Shown here piece by piece: positions 1-7,319 of a stretch of 64,000 nt of DNA. Numbering within the stretch: the stretch's first letter is position 1; each line of letters opens with the position of its first letter. The position numbers were made by a program, and so were the translations under genes. The notes beneath the pieces are model-generated. The model did not search any database, was not told where the DNA came from, and saw only the letters and a list, made by a program, of their open reading frames with translations. The stretch is from Aidingimonas lacisalsi (GTDB lineage Bacteria > Pseudomonadota > Gammaproteobacteria > Pseudomonadales > Halomonadaceae), in contig NZ_VRYH01000002.1 in the NCBI RefSeq assembly GCF_008079445.1, forward strand, positions 124,001 through 188,000. The letters run 5' to 3'.

Positions 1-2
1 AA

Positions 3-1217
3 GCACCGGATGCGGTCGTCATGCTGTGCAACGAGGCGTTGTTCGAGCGCTTGCGTCTGATGTTTTTCGGCAATCTTCGTCAGCATTGGTCGGAATTCGT
101 GCTGACTGAGCTGGGTATACAGCGTTTTGAAACAGTGGCTTTGCCCGATGAGTCACGTGCGTTTCAAGAGCGAGCCGATATCGACCTCTACCGCGAACTC
201 CACGACTTGCGTGAGCGGCTCGATGCTGGTGAAGGGCCCGCTGAGTTGTTTGCATCGCTGCCGGTCGGCCCTTTTGCCAATGCGTGGCTGGAATCCCGGC
301 GCTCTCGCCTGGCATTCCAGATTGCTCGTGAAGCCGAACGTCAGGGGGACACGACAACGGCGATGGCCATTTACCCGCGCTGCCAGCATGTCGAAGCCAG
401 GGTGCGTCAGTTGCGGCAACTGGAGCGCCGTGGGGAATGCGAAGTCGCCTATCGCATTGCGACTCGTGCCATGGAGTCACCACGCAATGAAGCGGAAATT
501 CAGCATCTCGAACGGATCCTGCCGCGATTGTGTCGACGGCTTGGGATGGCATCTCCCCCGCAGTGTAGTCGTGTCGATGACACTACTGGGAAGCTTGAGT
601 CTTTCGCGTTGCGCCTACCGGCAACAGATGGCGTGGAACTGGCCGTCCGAGATCGGCTGGCCCGTGACGAGGCGCCTGTCTATTACGTCGAGAATACGCT
701 GTTGACCGGTGTGTTCGGCTTGCTCTGCTGGGAGGCGATATTTGCCCCCTTGCCCGGGGCCTTTTTCCACCCTTTCCATGTCGGCCCAGCGGACCTGTAT
801 CGCGAGGACTTCGTGACGCGACGCCAAGCGCTATTCTCGAACTGCCTATCGATGCTGGACAGCGGTGAATACCGCCAGCGGGTTCGCGATACCTATCGGG
901 AAAAGTGGGGACGCGCATCACCCTTCGTACATTGGGAATCGATTAGCGAGACTTTACTGGAGCAGGCGCTGGCCTGTGTGCCTGCCAATCACCTGAAATA
1001 CTGTTTCGAGCGCATGCTCATCGATCTTAAGGCCAATCGTGCCGGATTGCCGGATCTCATTCAGTTATGGCCTCGGCAACGACGTTATCGATGGATCGAG
1101 GTGAAGGGGCCGGGCGATCGGCTGCAGGACAATCAGCGCCGCTGGTTAGCCTTCTTTCAACAACATGACATACCGGCAACGGTGTGCCATGTCACCTGGG
1201 AAGCGGATTCTGGATGA
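3..1217 (+). CDS. fan1: FAN1-type VRR-NUC structure-specific nuclease, 3' part
   Basis: The reading frame is open to the left window edge, so this is the C-terminal part (about 400 residues visible; bacterial FAN1 proteins are usually near 550). The first ATG in the window (position 21) is probably internal. The C-terminus carries the VRR-NUC signature: a Glu in CFERM, then GLPDL (about 1043-1057) and EVKGPGD (about 1098-1118), the acidic and lysine residues of the E-(G)xPD-ExK nuclease centre. The middle part is helical and looks like the TPR-like region that precedes the nuclease domain. Characterised FAN1 enzymes cut flapped DNA and unhook interstrand crosslinks. The stop overlaps the start of the following helicase in an ATGA junction, so the two are translationally coupled. 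Confidence 0.88.
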   Translation, partial: APDAVVMLCNEALFERLRLMFFGNLRQHWSEFVLTELGIQRFETVALPDESRAFQERADIDLYRELHDLRERLDAGEGPAELFASLPVGPFANAWLESRRSRLAFQIAREAERQGDTTTAMAIYPRCQHVEARVRQLRQLERRGECEVAYRIATRAMESPRNEAEIQHLERILPRLCRRLGMASPPQCSRVDDTTGKLESFALRLPATDGVELAVRDRLARDEAPVYYVENTLLTGVFGLLCWEAIFAPLPGAFFHPFHVGPADLYREDFVTRRQALFSNCLSMLDSGEYRQRVRDTYREKWGRASPFVHWESISETLLEQALACVPANHLKYCFERMLIDLKANRAGLPDLIQLWPRQRRYRWIEVKGPGDRLQDNQRRWLAFFQQHDIPATVCHVTWEADSG

Positions 1218-3649
1218 CGGTGTCGGGATTGCATGGTGTCCTCCGTGATGACGGAGTCGAGGGGCTGACATACCGGGTGACTGTGCGGTCCTTGTGTGAG
1301 TTCACGGCCAAGGCGGGCAATCTGGACCATCGTTTTACGCCATCGCCGAGTGCACAGCAGGGGATCGCCGGTCATGCTAGGGTGGCTGCTCGTCGCGGTG
1401 AGCCGTATGAAGCTGAATTGTCTCTGAGCGGTGACTATGTGCCTGCCGCTGCGTACGGGGATGAACTGGGGCACCTGGTCGTCACCGGGCGCGCGGATGG
1501 CTATGACCCGGATGCAAACCGGCTCGAGGAAGTGAAGACTTATCGCGGCCGATTGGATCGAATGCCGGACAACCAGCGTGCTTTGCACTGGGCCCAAGTC
1601 CGGATCTACGGGGCGCTGCTGTGCCGCGCCAGGGCACTGACGACGGTGAACCTGGCGCTGGTCTATCTGGAGCTGTCGACGGACCGCGAAACCGTATTGA
1701 CCGAAACGTTGTCCGCCGAGTCACTCGAGTGTCTCTTCAGAGAGCAGTGTCACATCTTCCTGGCATGGGCCCGGCAGGAAGCTTGCCATCGACACAGGCG
1801 TGACGAGGTATTGTCAGCACTGCGTTTTCCTCATGCCTCGTTTCGTGCCGGTCAACGAACATTAGCGGAATCGACCTTCAAGGCGGCAAGTACAGGACGC
1901 TGTTTACTGGCCCAGGCGCCGACCGGTATCGGTAAGACAATGGGAACGCTGTTTCCTATGCTCATGGCGATGCCCCGCCGAGGCATCGATCGGCTGTTTT
2001 TCCTCAGCATGAAAACCTCAGGGCGAGCGCTGGCCCTAGCGGCGATGGAAAGCCTGCTGGGTGAGGCGAGTGCGAACGCATCGCCGCCTTGGCGCACATT
2101 GGAACTGATCGCCCGTGACAAAGCCTGTGAACACCCCGACAAGGCGTGCCATGGTGAATCCTGCCCGTTGGCCAGGGGGTTTTATGATCGGCTACCCCAG
2201 GCGCGTCAGGAAGCGGTATCACGAGTCGGTATCCTGGATCGTGAAGCGGTCAAGGATATAGCGCTGAGACACTCTGTCTGTCCCTATTACCTGAGTCAGG
2301 AACTGGCTCGCTGGTGTGACGTGGTGGTCGGAGACATCAATTATTATTTCGATACCAGCGCCATGCTTTACGCTCTGACCCAGACCAATGAATGGCGGGT
2401 GGCCGTTCTGGTGGATGAAGCCCACAATCTGGTATCACGAGGACAGGGCATGTATAGCGCCACTCTCGACCAGCGGCGCGTCAACGCGTTGTGGCGTACG
2501 GCACCACCGGCCTTGTCCCGTTCTCTGGCACGAGTGGCGCGGCAATGGGCTGCGTTGGTCAAGAGCGCGACGACGGAAGTGAGCGGCGAGGCATTCCCGG
2601 CGCCATCGGACGGCGAGTCATATCATGTATTGGCACACCCTCCCGAGGCGTTGCTGGGGGCATTGGGACAGGCCGCCGCCACGCTCAGCGATTACCTCGG
2701 GGAACATCCGGAAGCGGTGATGCCCGAGTGGCAATCATTCCTGTTCGATGTCCTGCACTTCATTCGCTTGGCCGAATCCTTCGATGACGGGCATTCCCAG
2801 TTCGACCTGACCCGATGGGCACGTGGTCGCTCGCGACTGTGTCTGCGCAATATGATTCCGGCGGATTTTCTGTCACCGCGACTGTCGCGTAGCCAGACGA
2901 CGGTATTGTTCTCTGCCACGCTGAGTCCGGCTCGCTACTATCTCGACGTACTCGGATTACCGGCCAATACGGCCTGGGTCGAAGTGGAATCGCCATTCGA
3001 CGCCTCACAGCTCGAAGTGTGCATTCGGCGGGATATTTCCACCCGTTATGCGGATCGTGATGCCTCGGTTGATCCTATCGTGGCGACACTGGCTGAGCAG
3101 TATCACCGCATGCCTGGTAACTATCTGGCATTCTTCAGTAGTTTCGCTTATCTGGAGAGTGTGGCGGCCCGTTTCGCTGCATGTCATGGTGAGATTCCCC
3201 ATTGGCGGCAGTCACCGCACATGGACGAAGACGCACGCCGGGCCTTTCTGGCCCATTTTACGGTTCAGGGACGCGGGATTGGTTTCGCGGTACTCGGCGG
3301 TGCGTTCGCCGAAGGCGTGGATCTGGTCGGTGAGCGGTTGGTCGGTGCGTTCATCGCCACTCTGGGGTTGCCTCCCTGCAACTCGGTCAATGAAAGGCTC
3401 AAGTCATGTCTTCAGGCGCGTTTCGGCCACGGCGCAGACTACGCCTATCGTGTGCCGGGGCTCACCAAGGTCGTGCAAGCCGCCGGACGAGTCATTCGTG
3501 GTCCCGACGAACGTGGTGTCGTGATATTGATGGACGATCGGTTTTCCCGGTCCGATGTTCAGGCACTACTCCCCGGCTGGTGGAAACTGGCCGAGCGTGC
3601 TATGCCAGAAGCTCAGGCATCCTGGCGCCCGCTTGACGGTCGGGAATGA
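1214..3649 (+). CDS. XPD/DinG-like Fe-S helicase with N-terminal PD-(D/E)XK-like domain
   Basis: An 811-residue superfamily 2 helicase. I chose the ATG at 1214, which overlaps the fan1 stop, over the ATG at 1184 because of the tight ATGA coupling. Residues about 10-200 resemble a RecB/Cas4-type nuclease fold: GRADG, then EVKTY, then a Gln about 20 residues later and a YG. The helicase part has Walker A (APTGIGKT, near residue 235), a cysteine cluster typical of a 4Fe-4S domain (KACEH, KACHGESC, SVCPYY), a DEAH box (VLVDEAHN, near residue 400) and a C-terminal QxxGRxIR-like motif (AAGRVIRG). With FAN1 it probably forms a crosslink- or branched-DNA-repair module. It is not dinG itself, which lacks the N-terminal extension seen here. 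Confidence 0.85.
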   Translation: MTVSGLHGVLRDDGVEGLTYRVTVRSLCEFTAKAGNLDHRFTPSPSAQQGIAGHARVAARRGEPYEAELSLSGDYVPAAAYGDELGHLVVTGRADGYDPDANRLEEVKTYRGRLDRMPDNQRALHWAQVRIYGALLCRARALTTVNLALVYLELSTDRETVLTETLSAESLECLFREQCHIFLAWARQEACHRHRRDEVLSALRFPHASFRAGQRTLAESTFKAASTGRCLLAQAPTGIGKTMGTLFPMLMAMPRRGIDRLFFLSMKTSGRALALAAMESLLGEASANASPPWRTLELIARDKACEHPDKACHGESCPLARGFYDRLPQARQEAVSRVGILDREAVKDIALRHSVCPYYLSQELARWCDVVVGDINYYFDTSAMLYALTQTNEWRVAVLVDEAHNLVSRGQGMYSATLDQRRVNALWRTAPPALSRSLARVARQWAALVKSATTEVSGEAFPAPSDGESYHVLAHPPEALLGALGQAAATLSDYLGEHPEAVMPEWQSFLFDVLHFIRLAESFDDGHSQFDLTRWARGRSRLCLRNMIPADFLSPRLSRSQTTVLFSATLSPARYYLDVLGLPANTAWVEVESPFDASQLEVCIRRDISTRYADRDASVDPIVATLAEQYHRMPGNYLAFFSSFAYLESVAARFAACHGEIPHWRQSPHMDEDARRAFLAHFTVQGRGIGFAVLGGAFAEGVDLVGERLVGAFIATLGLPPCNSVNERLKSCLQARFGHGADYAYRVPGLTKVVQAAGRVIRGPDERGVVILMDDRFSRSDVQALLPGWWKLAERAMPEAQASWRPLDGRE

Positions 3650-5445
3650 GCCGGCGTCGTGGTGGATACTTCTTCGTCGGCCTCGTAGAGCGTTTCCAAC
3701 TCCTTGGCGGCTTCCTGCACCGTCTGAATCTGCTTTTTCTCATTGCCGAACACCTCGAGCTGACGCATGAGTGCTTGTTCGTCATGCGGGCGGAAGGTAT
3801 CGATAGTGTGTTGGGCCTGATCGGACGCGATTCCCAGTTCGATGAGCACGTCTCGTGTCAATTCCAGGCTAGCGGGCAATAACTCCCTGACCAGATGAGT
3901 CACGCCGGCTCGCATGAGGAGTTGGGCATGATAGCGGTTGCGGGCTCTGGCATAGATCCGCAGATTGGGAAACTGGCGTTGGGCGCGCTCGACGATCCGC
4001 ATGGATGGTTCGATGTCGCCTACGGCGACGACCATGACGCGAGCCTTGTCGGCGCCTGCTGCACGCAGTAGATCGATACGCGAAGCATCGCCGAAATAGA
4101 CCTTGTTGCCATAACGCCGGACGAACTCGACGTGGTCGGCGTTGATATCGAGCACCGTATACGGAATCTTCAATCCCTGCAGGGCGCGACCCATGATCTG
4201 TCCGAAACGACCGAAGCCGGCGATGATGATCTGTGGCGACTCATCCTTGGGACTGTCATAACCTGGTTGGGGGCGAGCCTGGCGAAACAGGGGGCGAATC
4301 CAACGCGTATGGAGGAGGAAAAGCACTGGCGTCGCGGCCATGGAAAGCGAAACGACCAGGACCAGCAGGCTGACGAGATCCTCGGCCAATAACGCTGCGG
4401 CTCCGGCGGCGGTCAGCAGCACGAAGGCGAATTCGCCACCTTGCGATAGCAACATGCCTAGGGTCAGGGCATCGCGCCAACTGTTACCGAACAGGCGAGC
4501 GGCCAGTACCATGCTGGCGCCTTTGGCAAACAGCAGACTCAGAGTCAGGCCGAGTATGGTCAAGGGGGCGTTGGCAAGCAGTTCGATCTGAGCGGTCATG
4601 CCTACGGCCATGAAGAACAGTCCGAGCAACAGGCCGCGGAAGGGCTCGATATCGGCTTCGATGTTGTGGCGATACTCTGAGTCGGCCAAAAGCACACCGG
4701 CGATGAAAGCACCGAGTGCCATGGACAGCCCCGCCAACTCCATGACCAGTGCCGAACCGATCACCACCAGCAGGGTCGTCCCGGCAAAGACCTCACGACT
4801 CTGGGTACTGGCGGCCAGACGAAATAGCGGACGTAGCAGATAACGACCGCCGACGGTGAGACCGATAAAGGCACCAGTGGCGATTACCACTTCCTGCACG
4901 AGTGGCATCAGCCCATTGGCCATGAGTGAATCACTGGCCAGAATCGGGATCGCAGCGAGTGCGGGAATGGCGGCAAGGTCCTGGAAAAGCAGCAGGGCGA
5001 AGGCATTGCGACCGTGTCGTGTCTGTAGTTCCTTGCGTTCCCCCAGTAGGTGCAGAACCAACGGTGTCGAACACAATCCCAGGCTGAAACCGATTACCAG
5101 GGACGCGATCGGCGGGAGCCCCAATGCCCAGGCACCGCTGGTCAGCAGTACGGTGGTGATGGCAACCTGCAAGGAACCAAACCCGAAGACGGCTTTGCGC
5201 ATGACTTTCAGTCGTGAGGGCTTGAGCTCCAGGCCGATGACGAAGAGCAGGAACACGATACCGACTTGGGAGAACTGCAGGACCGCTTCAGCGTCCGGCA
5301 CCAGTGCCAGGGCCGAAGGGCCAATGACGACACCCGCTGCCAGGTAGCCCAGCACTTCGCCGAGTCCCAACCACTTGAACACCGGTACGATCAATACCGC
5401 CGCGGCAAGGAAGATCAGCACGTTGAGCAGCAGATCGATGGCCAC
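3613..5445 (-). CDS. KefB/KefC-type CPA2 cation:proton antiporter
   Basis: A 610-residue inner-membrane protein. Residues 1-385 are a hydrophobic CPA2 exchanger domain of about 12-13 helices starting MAIDLL. Residues from about 405 form an RCK/TrkA-N domain with a Rossmann GFGRFGQ motif and downstream DINADH. The start is GTG at 5445, preceded by AAAGGAG at good spacing. Members of this family export K+ (or Na+) in exchange for protons and are gated by nucleotide or glutathione adducts at the RCK domain; which ligand applies here cannot be told. No KefF/KefG-like quinone reductase partner is adjacent. The 3' end overlaps the convergent helicase gene by 37 bp. Confidence 0.88.
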   Translation of the reverse strand: MAIDLLLNVLIFLAAAVLIVPVFKWLGLGEVLGYLAAGVVIGPSALALVPDAEAVLQFSQVGIVFLLFVIGLELKPSRLKVMRKAVFGFGSLQVAITTVLLTSGAWALGLPPIASLVIGFSLGLCSTPLVLHLLGERKELQTRHGRNAFALLLFQDLAAIPALAAIPILASDSLMANGLMPLVQEVVIATGAFIGLTVGGRYLLRPLFRLAASTQSREVFAGTTLLVVIGSALVMELAGLSMALGAFIAGVLLADSEYRHNIEADIEPFRGLLLGLFFMAVGMTAQIELLANAPLTILGLTLSLLFAKGASMVLAARLFGNSWRDALTLGMLLSQGGEFAFVLLTAAGAAALLAEDLVSLLVLVVSLSMAATPVLFLLHTRWIRPLFRQARPQPGYDSPKDESPQIIIAGFGRFGQIMGRALQGLKIPYTVLDINADHVEFVRRYGNKVYFGDASRIDLLRAAGADKARVMVVAVGDIEPSMRIVERAQRQFPNLRIYARARNRYHAQLLMRAGVTHLVRELLPASLELTRDVLIELGIASDQAQHTIDTFRPHDEQALMRQLEVFGNEKKQIQTVQEAAKELETLYEADEEVSTTTPAHSRPSSGRQDA

Positions 5446-5920
5446 GACACACTCCTTTACTCGTCGGTTGAACTCAAATCTCGAACGGAGGGGAAACAGA
5501 GTCTACCCCAAACCGCCCACAACTCGTATCCTCCAAGCAAAAGCCAAGCCAGAAGTGGATGAAGCGTACCGTTCTCGATAGGTGGAGAGGTGTGTCAGCC
5601 GCGGTTACCGTACCCTTGGCAAGACCGCGATACACTCAACATGACATATCGTCCCGATGGCATCTGCCCCAAGGGCGATTGGTAACGGACAGGCTGGCAG
5701 TGACCACACGAACGCTCTGCTACCCAAGGCCCTGCCTCACCCTGATTGATGGGACGCCGTGATGGAGCGTCATGGAGGTGAGGTGGATGGGCTAGCCACT
5801 GATCGGGTCTAGCCATCTGGCGGCGATGCGGGTCGAAGGAGGAGTAGGGGGCAGTGAACGCCAGTCTTCAGGGTGGGGCGGGCATTAGGCCCGCGCCCAT
5901 CGATGGCGACCGATGGATGA
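5446..5920. other. Intergenic region upstream of the KefB/C gene
   Basis: About 475 bp between the antiporter start and the stop of the 37-residue ORF. It must hold the antiporter promoter, but I cannot pick a convincing -35/-10 pair. The one clear structure is a GC-rich hairpin at 5875-5898, listed separately. Longer ORFs here have no ribosome site or recognisable sequence. Confidence 0.5.
5875..5898 (-). terminator. GC-rich hairpin just downstream of the 37-residue ORF
   Basis: GGGCG/CGCCC-type arms with an inner GGGC-ATTAG-GCCC stem and one mismatch, lying 22 bp beyond the ORF stop. There is no T-tract, so a factor-independent terminator is only possible, not shown. Confidence 0.35.
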
Positions 5921-6034
5921 TCATCGCGAGGGATCGCGATAATGCCCGGGAATCTTGAGTTTTTCCCCATTGGGAAGGTCACGAACGTGGGTTGGCACGT
6001 AGATGCGTTTGATAACGCTCTTCGGCTTGTTCAT
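5921..6034 (-). CDS. Small basic 37-residue protein, unknown function
   Basis: The frame runs from ATG at 6034 to TGA at 5921. It begins MNKPKSVIKRIYVPTH and continues with NGEKLKIPGHYRDPSR at the end. AAGGAGA lies 8 bases before the ATG, a strong ribosome site that decides the start; an in-frame ATG at 6061 has none. The protein is rich in Lys, Arg and Pro, has no membrane segment, and contains two short Pro-x-His motifs (VPTH, IPGH). It sits alone in a 1.16 kb gap with a hairpin on each side (5875-5898 downstream, 6083-6110 upstream). I do not recognise the family. The clean ribosome site and sensible composition argue that it is real; codon bias over 37 codons is too little to prove it. 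Confidence 0.6.
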   Translation of the reverse strand: MNKPKSVIKRIYVPTHVRDLPNGEKLKIPGHYRDPSR

Positions 6035-6082
6035 GGTCCGTTCTCCTTGTCGGCGACTCATGGCATTCAATCCCAGTCCAGA

Positions 6083-6110
6083 GCACCACTAGTCGGTGAC
6101 TCCGTGGTGC
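6083..6110 (-). other. Hairpin upstream of the 37-residue ORF
   Basis: Two stacked stems: GCACCAC (6083-6089) pairs with GTGGTGC (6104-6110), and inside it AGTC (6091-6094) pairs with GACT (6098-6101) around a 3-base loop. Together they give 11 base pairs with a 1x2 internal loop. It would lie about 50 bases before the small ORF's start codon if it is in the same transcript. Confidence 0.5.
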
Positions 6111-6447
6111 GGGGTTCAAACATGCTCTGCTCATGGTGAAGGTGATGGATGTCAGCCATCTACAATAGCGAATTGTGCGCCCTTGCAAACCGTTCTTGCA
6201 AGCTGATCCATCTCTGAGGCAGGTGACGGTTGCATTCGGTCAAGCCGGCCAGTTGCCCGTCGAGTCGCGTTCGTGCTGAAGTTTGGCTTTGTTTCGCTCC
6301 TCAGGTCGAGGGCGGAGAGCCTGCTCGTGAGGGTTCATTGGATGACGCGGCGATTCCTGCCGTGTTCGGGCTGGATATGAAGATAAGCTAGTGTGGCAAA
6401 TGTCTTCGTATCTGGACGTTGCCTATCGGCACGTTTCTGTGATTTTC

Positions 6448-6463
6448 GGTATCTTCAGGTATC
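6448..6463 (+). promoter_or_regulatory. Direct repeat GGTATC-N4-GGTATC upstream of rstA
   Basis: GGTATC at 6448-6453 and 6458-6463, a 10-base period, about 145 bp before the response-regulator start. OmpR-family regulators bind tandem half-sites one helical turn apart, so this is a candidate site. There is no direct evidence of binding. Confidence 0.3.
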
Positions 6464-6511
6464 ATTCACTAACATGATGAAGATATTGGATGTGTCGTAA
6501 TCTATGTCATG

Positions 6512-6528
6512 TTACCGAACATTTACCG
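6512..6528 (+). promoter_or_regulatory. Direct repeat TTACCG-N5-TTACCG upstream of rstA
   Basis: Perfect TTACCG repeats at 6512-6517 and 6523-6528, period 11, about 80 bp before the rstA start. Spacing and position fit an autoregulatory site for an OmpR-family regulator. It shares a GTTAC core with the RstA box described in enteric bacteria. Confidence 0.4.
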
Positions 6529-6605
6529 TGGCATCGGTCGGTCAGCAGACCATGCGCCGGGTCGATGTCGACCATTGATGCAACATTAGGAATGGACACA
6601 AAGGG

Positions 6606-7319
6606 ATGGATGAGAGCTTGGGTAGCAATGACCAAGATCATGTGCTGATCATCGAAGATGACGAGCGCCTGGCGAGCCTGACGAAGGATTACCTGGAATC
6701 GAACGACTTCAAGGTGACGGTCGAGTCTGATGGTGCCCGCGGTGTCGAGCGTATCGTCGAACTGCAGCCTAGCCTGGTGATCCTCGACCTGATGCTGCCT
6801 GGTGAGGATGGACTGTCGATTTGCCGTCGTGCCAGGCCCGATTATGCGGGTCCGATTTTGATGCTGACAGCGCGCACCGATGACATGGACCAGGTGCTAG
6901 GCTTGGAAATGGGCGCCGATGACTACGTTCCCAAGCCGGTACAACCCCGGGTCTTGCTGGCCAGGATGCGTGCGCTGATGCGGCGCAGCGATCCGGGTGA
7001 CGCTGGTAGTGACATCCGGTTGACCTTCGATAATCTGGTGATCGATAGCGCGACGCGTGAGGCCTGGCTGGAGAACGAACGTATCGATTTGACCAGCGCC
7101 GAATTCGATCTGTTGTGGTTGCTGGCGAGTCATGCCGGGCGGGTGCTGACTCGGGAGGAGATATTCTCGCAATTGCGTGGCATCAAGTACGATGGACAGG
7201 ATCGGTCCATCGATGTGCGTGTTTCCCGTATCCGGCCCAAGATTGGTGATGATCCCAATCAGCCGCACCGGATCAAGACGGTACGCAGCAAAGGCTATCT
7301 GTTCGTCAAGGACGCTTGA
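6606..7319 (+). CDS. rstA: OmpR-family response regulator, RstA-like
   Basis: 237 residues. The receiver domain has acidic residues E17-D18-D19, the phospho-acceptor D61 in VILDLMLPG, a Thr in LTART and a Lys in VPKP. The C-terminal winged helix (about 140-235) carries the LTSAEFDLLWLL and RSIDVRVSRIRPKI stretches typical of OmpR/PhoB regulators. The closest family I recognise is RstA. The final A of an ATGA junction starts the sensor kinase, so the pair is one operon. Two direct repeats upstream may be autoregulatory. The signal sensed and the target genes are unknown. Confidence 0.88.
   Translation: MDESLGSNDQDHVLIIEDDERLASLTKDYLESNDFKVTVESDGARGVERIVELQPSLVILDLMLPGEDGLSICRRARPDYAGPILMLTARTDDMDQVLGLEMGADDYVPKPVQPRVLLARMRALMRRSDPGDAGSDIRLTFDNLVIDSATREAWLENERIDLTSAEFDLLWLLASHAGRVLTREEIFSQLRGIKYDGQDRSIDVRVSRIRPKIGDDPNQPHRIKTVRSKGYLFVKDA

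Larger units (their letters stand above)
6035..6605. other. Intergenic region between the 37-residue ORF and rstA
   Basis: About 570 bp, becoming more AT-rich toward the response-regulator gene. It contains the hairpin at 6083-6110 and two direct repeats (6448-6463, 6512-6528) that could be regulator sites. No other coding sequence with a ribosome site was seen. Confidence 0.5.

Noticed and set aside
6079-6135. tRNA-like segment with GGTTCAAAC and AGAGCA/TGCTCT ends
   Set aside because: The bases around TTCAA cannot form a T-stem and there is no anticodon arm; the pairing is the plain hairpin at 6083-6110.
5942-6139. 65-codon plus-strand frame in the gap
   Set aside because: It is opposite the 37-residue gene and has no ribosome site.
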